Below, one piece after another: positions 6,704 to 6,973 of a DNA stretch of 6,973 bases. The DNA is from Candidatus Sulfopaludibacter sp. SbA3 (lineage in GTDB: Bacteria > Acidobacteriota > Vicinamibacteria > Vicinamibacterales > UBA2999). Position 1 is the first letter of the stretch, and each line of letters opens with the position of its first letter. The notes beneath the pieces are model-generated. The model did not search any database. It saw nothing but the letters and a program-made list of their open reading frames with translations, and was not told the origin of the DNA. The DNA is taken from positions 1 to 6,973 of the forward strand of contig CAMBHC010000134.1 in NCBI GenBank assembly GCA_945866285.1. Reading direction: 5' to 3'. Position numbers and translations under genes: made by a program.

Positions 6704-6712
6704 CGAAGAACA
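6692..6712 (+). repeat. A-rich heptamer repeat at the yggS/divIVA junction
   Basis: Three tandem 7-bp units read AAGAACG, AATAACG and AAGAACA. The TAA stop of yggS lies inside the second unit, so the array begins in the last codons (Lys-Asn-Glu) and ends six bases before the divIVA ATG. The pattern matches the one at 5970-5990. No classical GGAGG ribosome binding site is present in this gap. Confidence 0.5.
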
Positions 6713-6718
6713 ACACTT

Positions 6719-6973
6719 ATGAAGGTCACACCACTCGATCTCCGGCAGCAGCGCTTCAAGACCGTGATGCGGGGCTACGACCGTGGCGAAGTGCAGGCCT
6801 TCCTGCTCGAAGCGGCAGACGACTACGAGAACGCGCTGCGCGAGAACGACAAGCTGCACCAGGATGTCGCCAAGCTCGATGCCGTGCTCGGCGAGCATCG
6901 CGGCCAGGAGCGCAATCTCCGCAACACGCTGCTGACGGCGCAGAAACTGGCCGACGAGATCAAGGAACACGCG
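6719..6973 (+). CDS. divIVA: DivIVA-domain protein, N-terminal part (runs off the right edge)
   Basis: An ATG 15 nt after yggS opens a frame that is still open at the window end, giving 85 codons. The translation begins MKVTPLDLRQQRF and continues VMRGYDRGEVQAFLLEA (16-32). It can be laid without gaps on the B. subtilis DivIVA N-terminus as I recall it (TP at 4-5, Phe13, RGYD at 18-21, EV..FL at 24-29). In B. subtilis, Phe17 and Arg18 at the crossed-loop tip touch the membrane; here the pair is Met17-Arg18, which keeps a hydrophobic and a basic residue. From about residue 30 onward the sequence is charged and heptad-like, as expected for the parallel coiled coil. DivIVA proteins bind curved membrane and position division or growth machinery. 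The C-terminal length and subtype cannot be judged from this fragment. Confidence 0.88.
   Translation, partial: MKVTPLDLRQQRFKTVMRGYDRGEVQAFLLEAADDYENALRENDKLHQDVAKLDAVLGEHRGQERNLRNTLLTAQKLADEIKEHA

Noticed and set aside
4925..6970. A 681-codon open frame on the minus strand across the TPR, yggS and divIVA genes
   Set aside because: It runs antisense to three well-recognised genes, its translation resembles no family, and long antisense frames are expected where GC-rich third positions suppress stop codons.

Overview
The window is GC-rich, tightly packed bacterial chromosome. It carries housekeeping genes with high-GC third positions and no sign of phage, plasmid, transposon, CRISPR or stable RNA genes. 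The best guess at origin is a high-GC diderm lineage such as Acidobacteriota (Vicinamibacteria-like). This rests on gene style: a secreted carboxypeptidase-regulatory-like plus TPR protein, a divIVA homologue beside yggS, TAGAAT-type -10 boxes, and GGCACC/TGCCA-type intergenic repeats. It is inference and not proven by any single marker.

Layout. On the minus strand, running leftward from a divergent promoter region at 1748-1797, lie rpiB (1747-1310) and an RlmI-type 23S rRNA cytosine methyltransferase (1249-83). The 60-bp gap between them contains a short 8-bp/24-bp tandem repeat. One base after the rlmI stop, a minus-strand reading frame stays open to the left edge and may be the start of a further gene. 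On the plus strand, running rightward, lie glyA (1798-3066), a DinG/YoaA-family iron-sulfur helicase (3027-5009, overlapping glyA by 40 nt), a secreted TPR protein (5042-5974), a YggS/PLPBP-family pyridoxal-phosphate homeostasis protein (5993-6703), and the first 85 codons of a DivIVA-domain protein (6719 to the right edge).

How they fit together. The five plus-strand genes are separated by -40, 32, 18 and 15 nt and no terminator is visible between them, so they could be read as one transcript. GlyA depends on PLP and YggS buffers PLP, so these two have a plausible metabolic link. The yggS-divIVA order recalls the division-linked ylmE...divIVA neighbourhood of Gram-positive bacteria. Both divergent lead genes have a TAGAAT box very close to the start codon and no Shine-Dalgarno sequence, suggesting leaderless or near-leaderless mRNAs from overlapping back-to-back promoters.

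I found no convincing new defence, mobile or RNA system. The more unusual signals are the period-8 repeat, the back-to-back leaderless-type promoters, and a repeated A-rich heptamer pattern at the two gene junctions flanking yggS.
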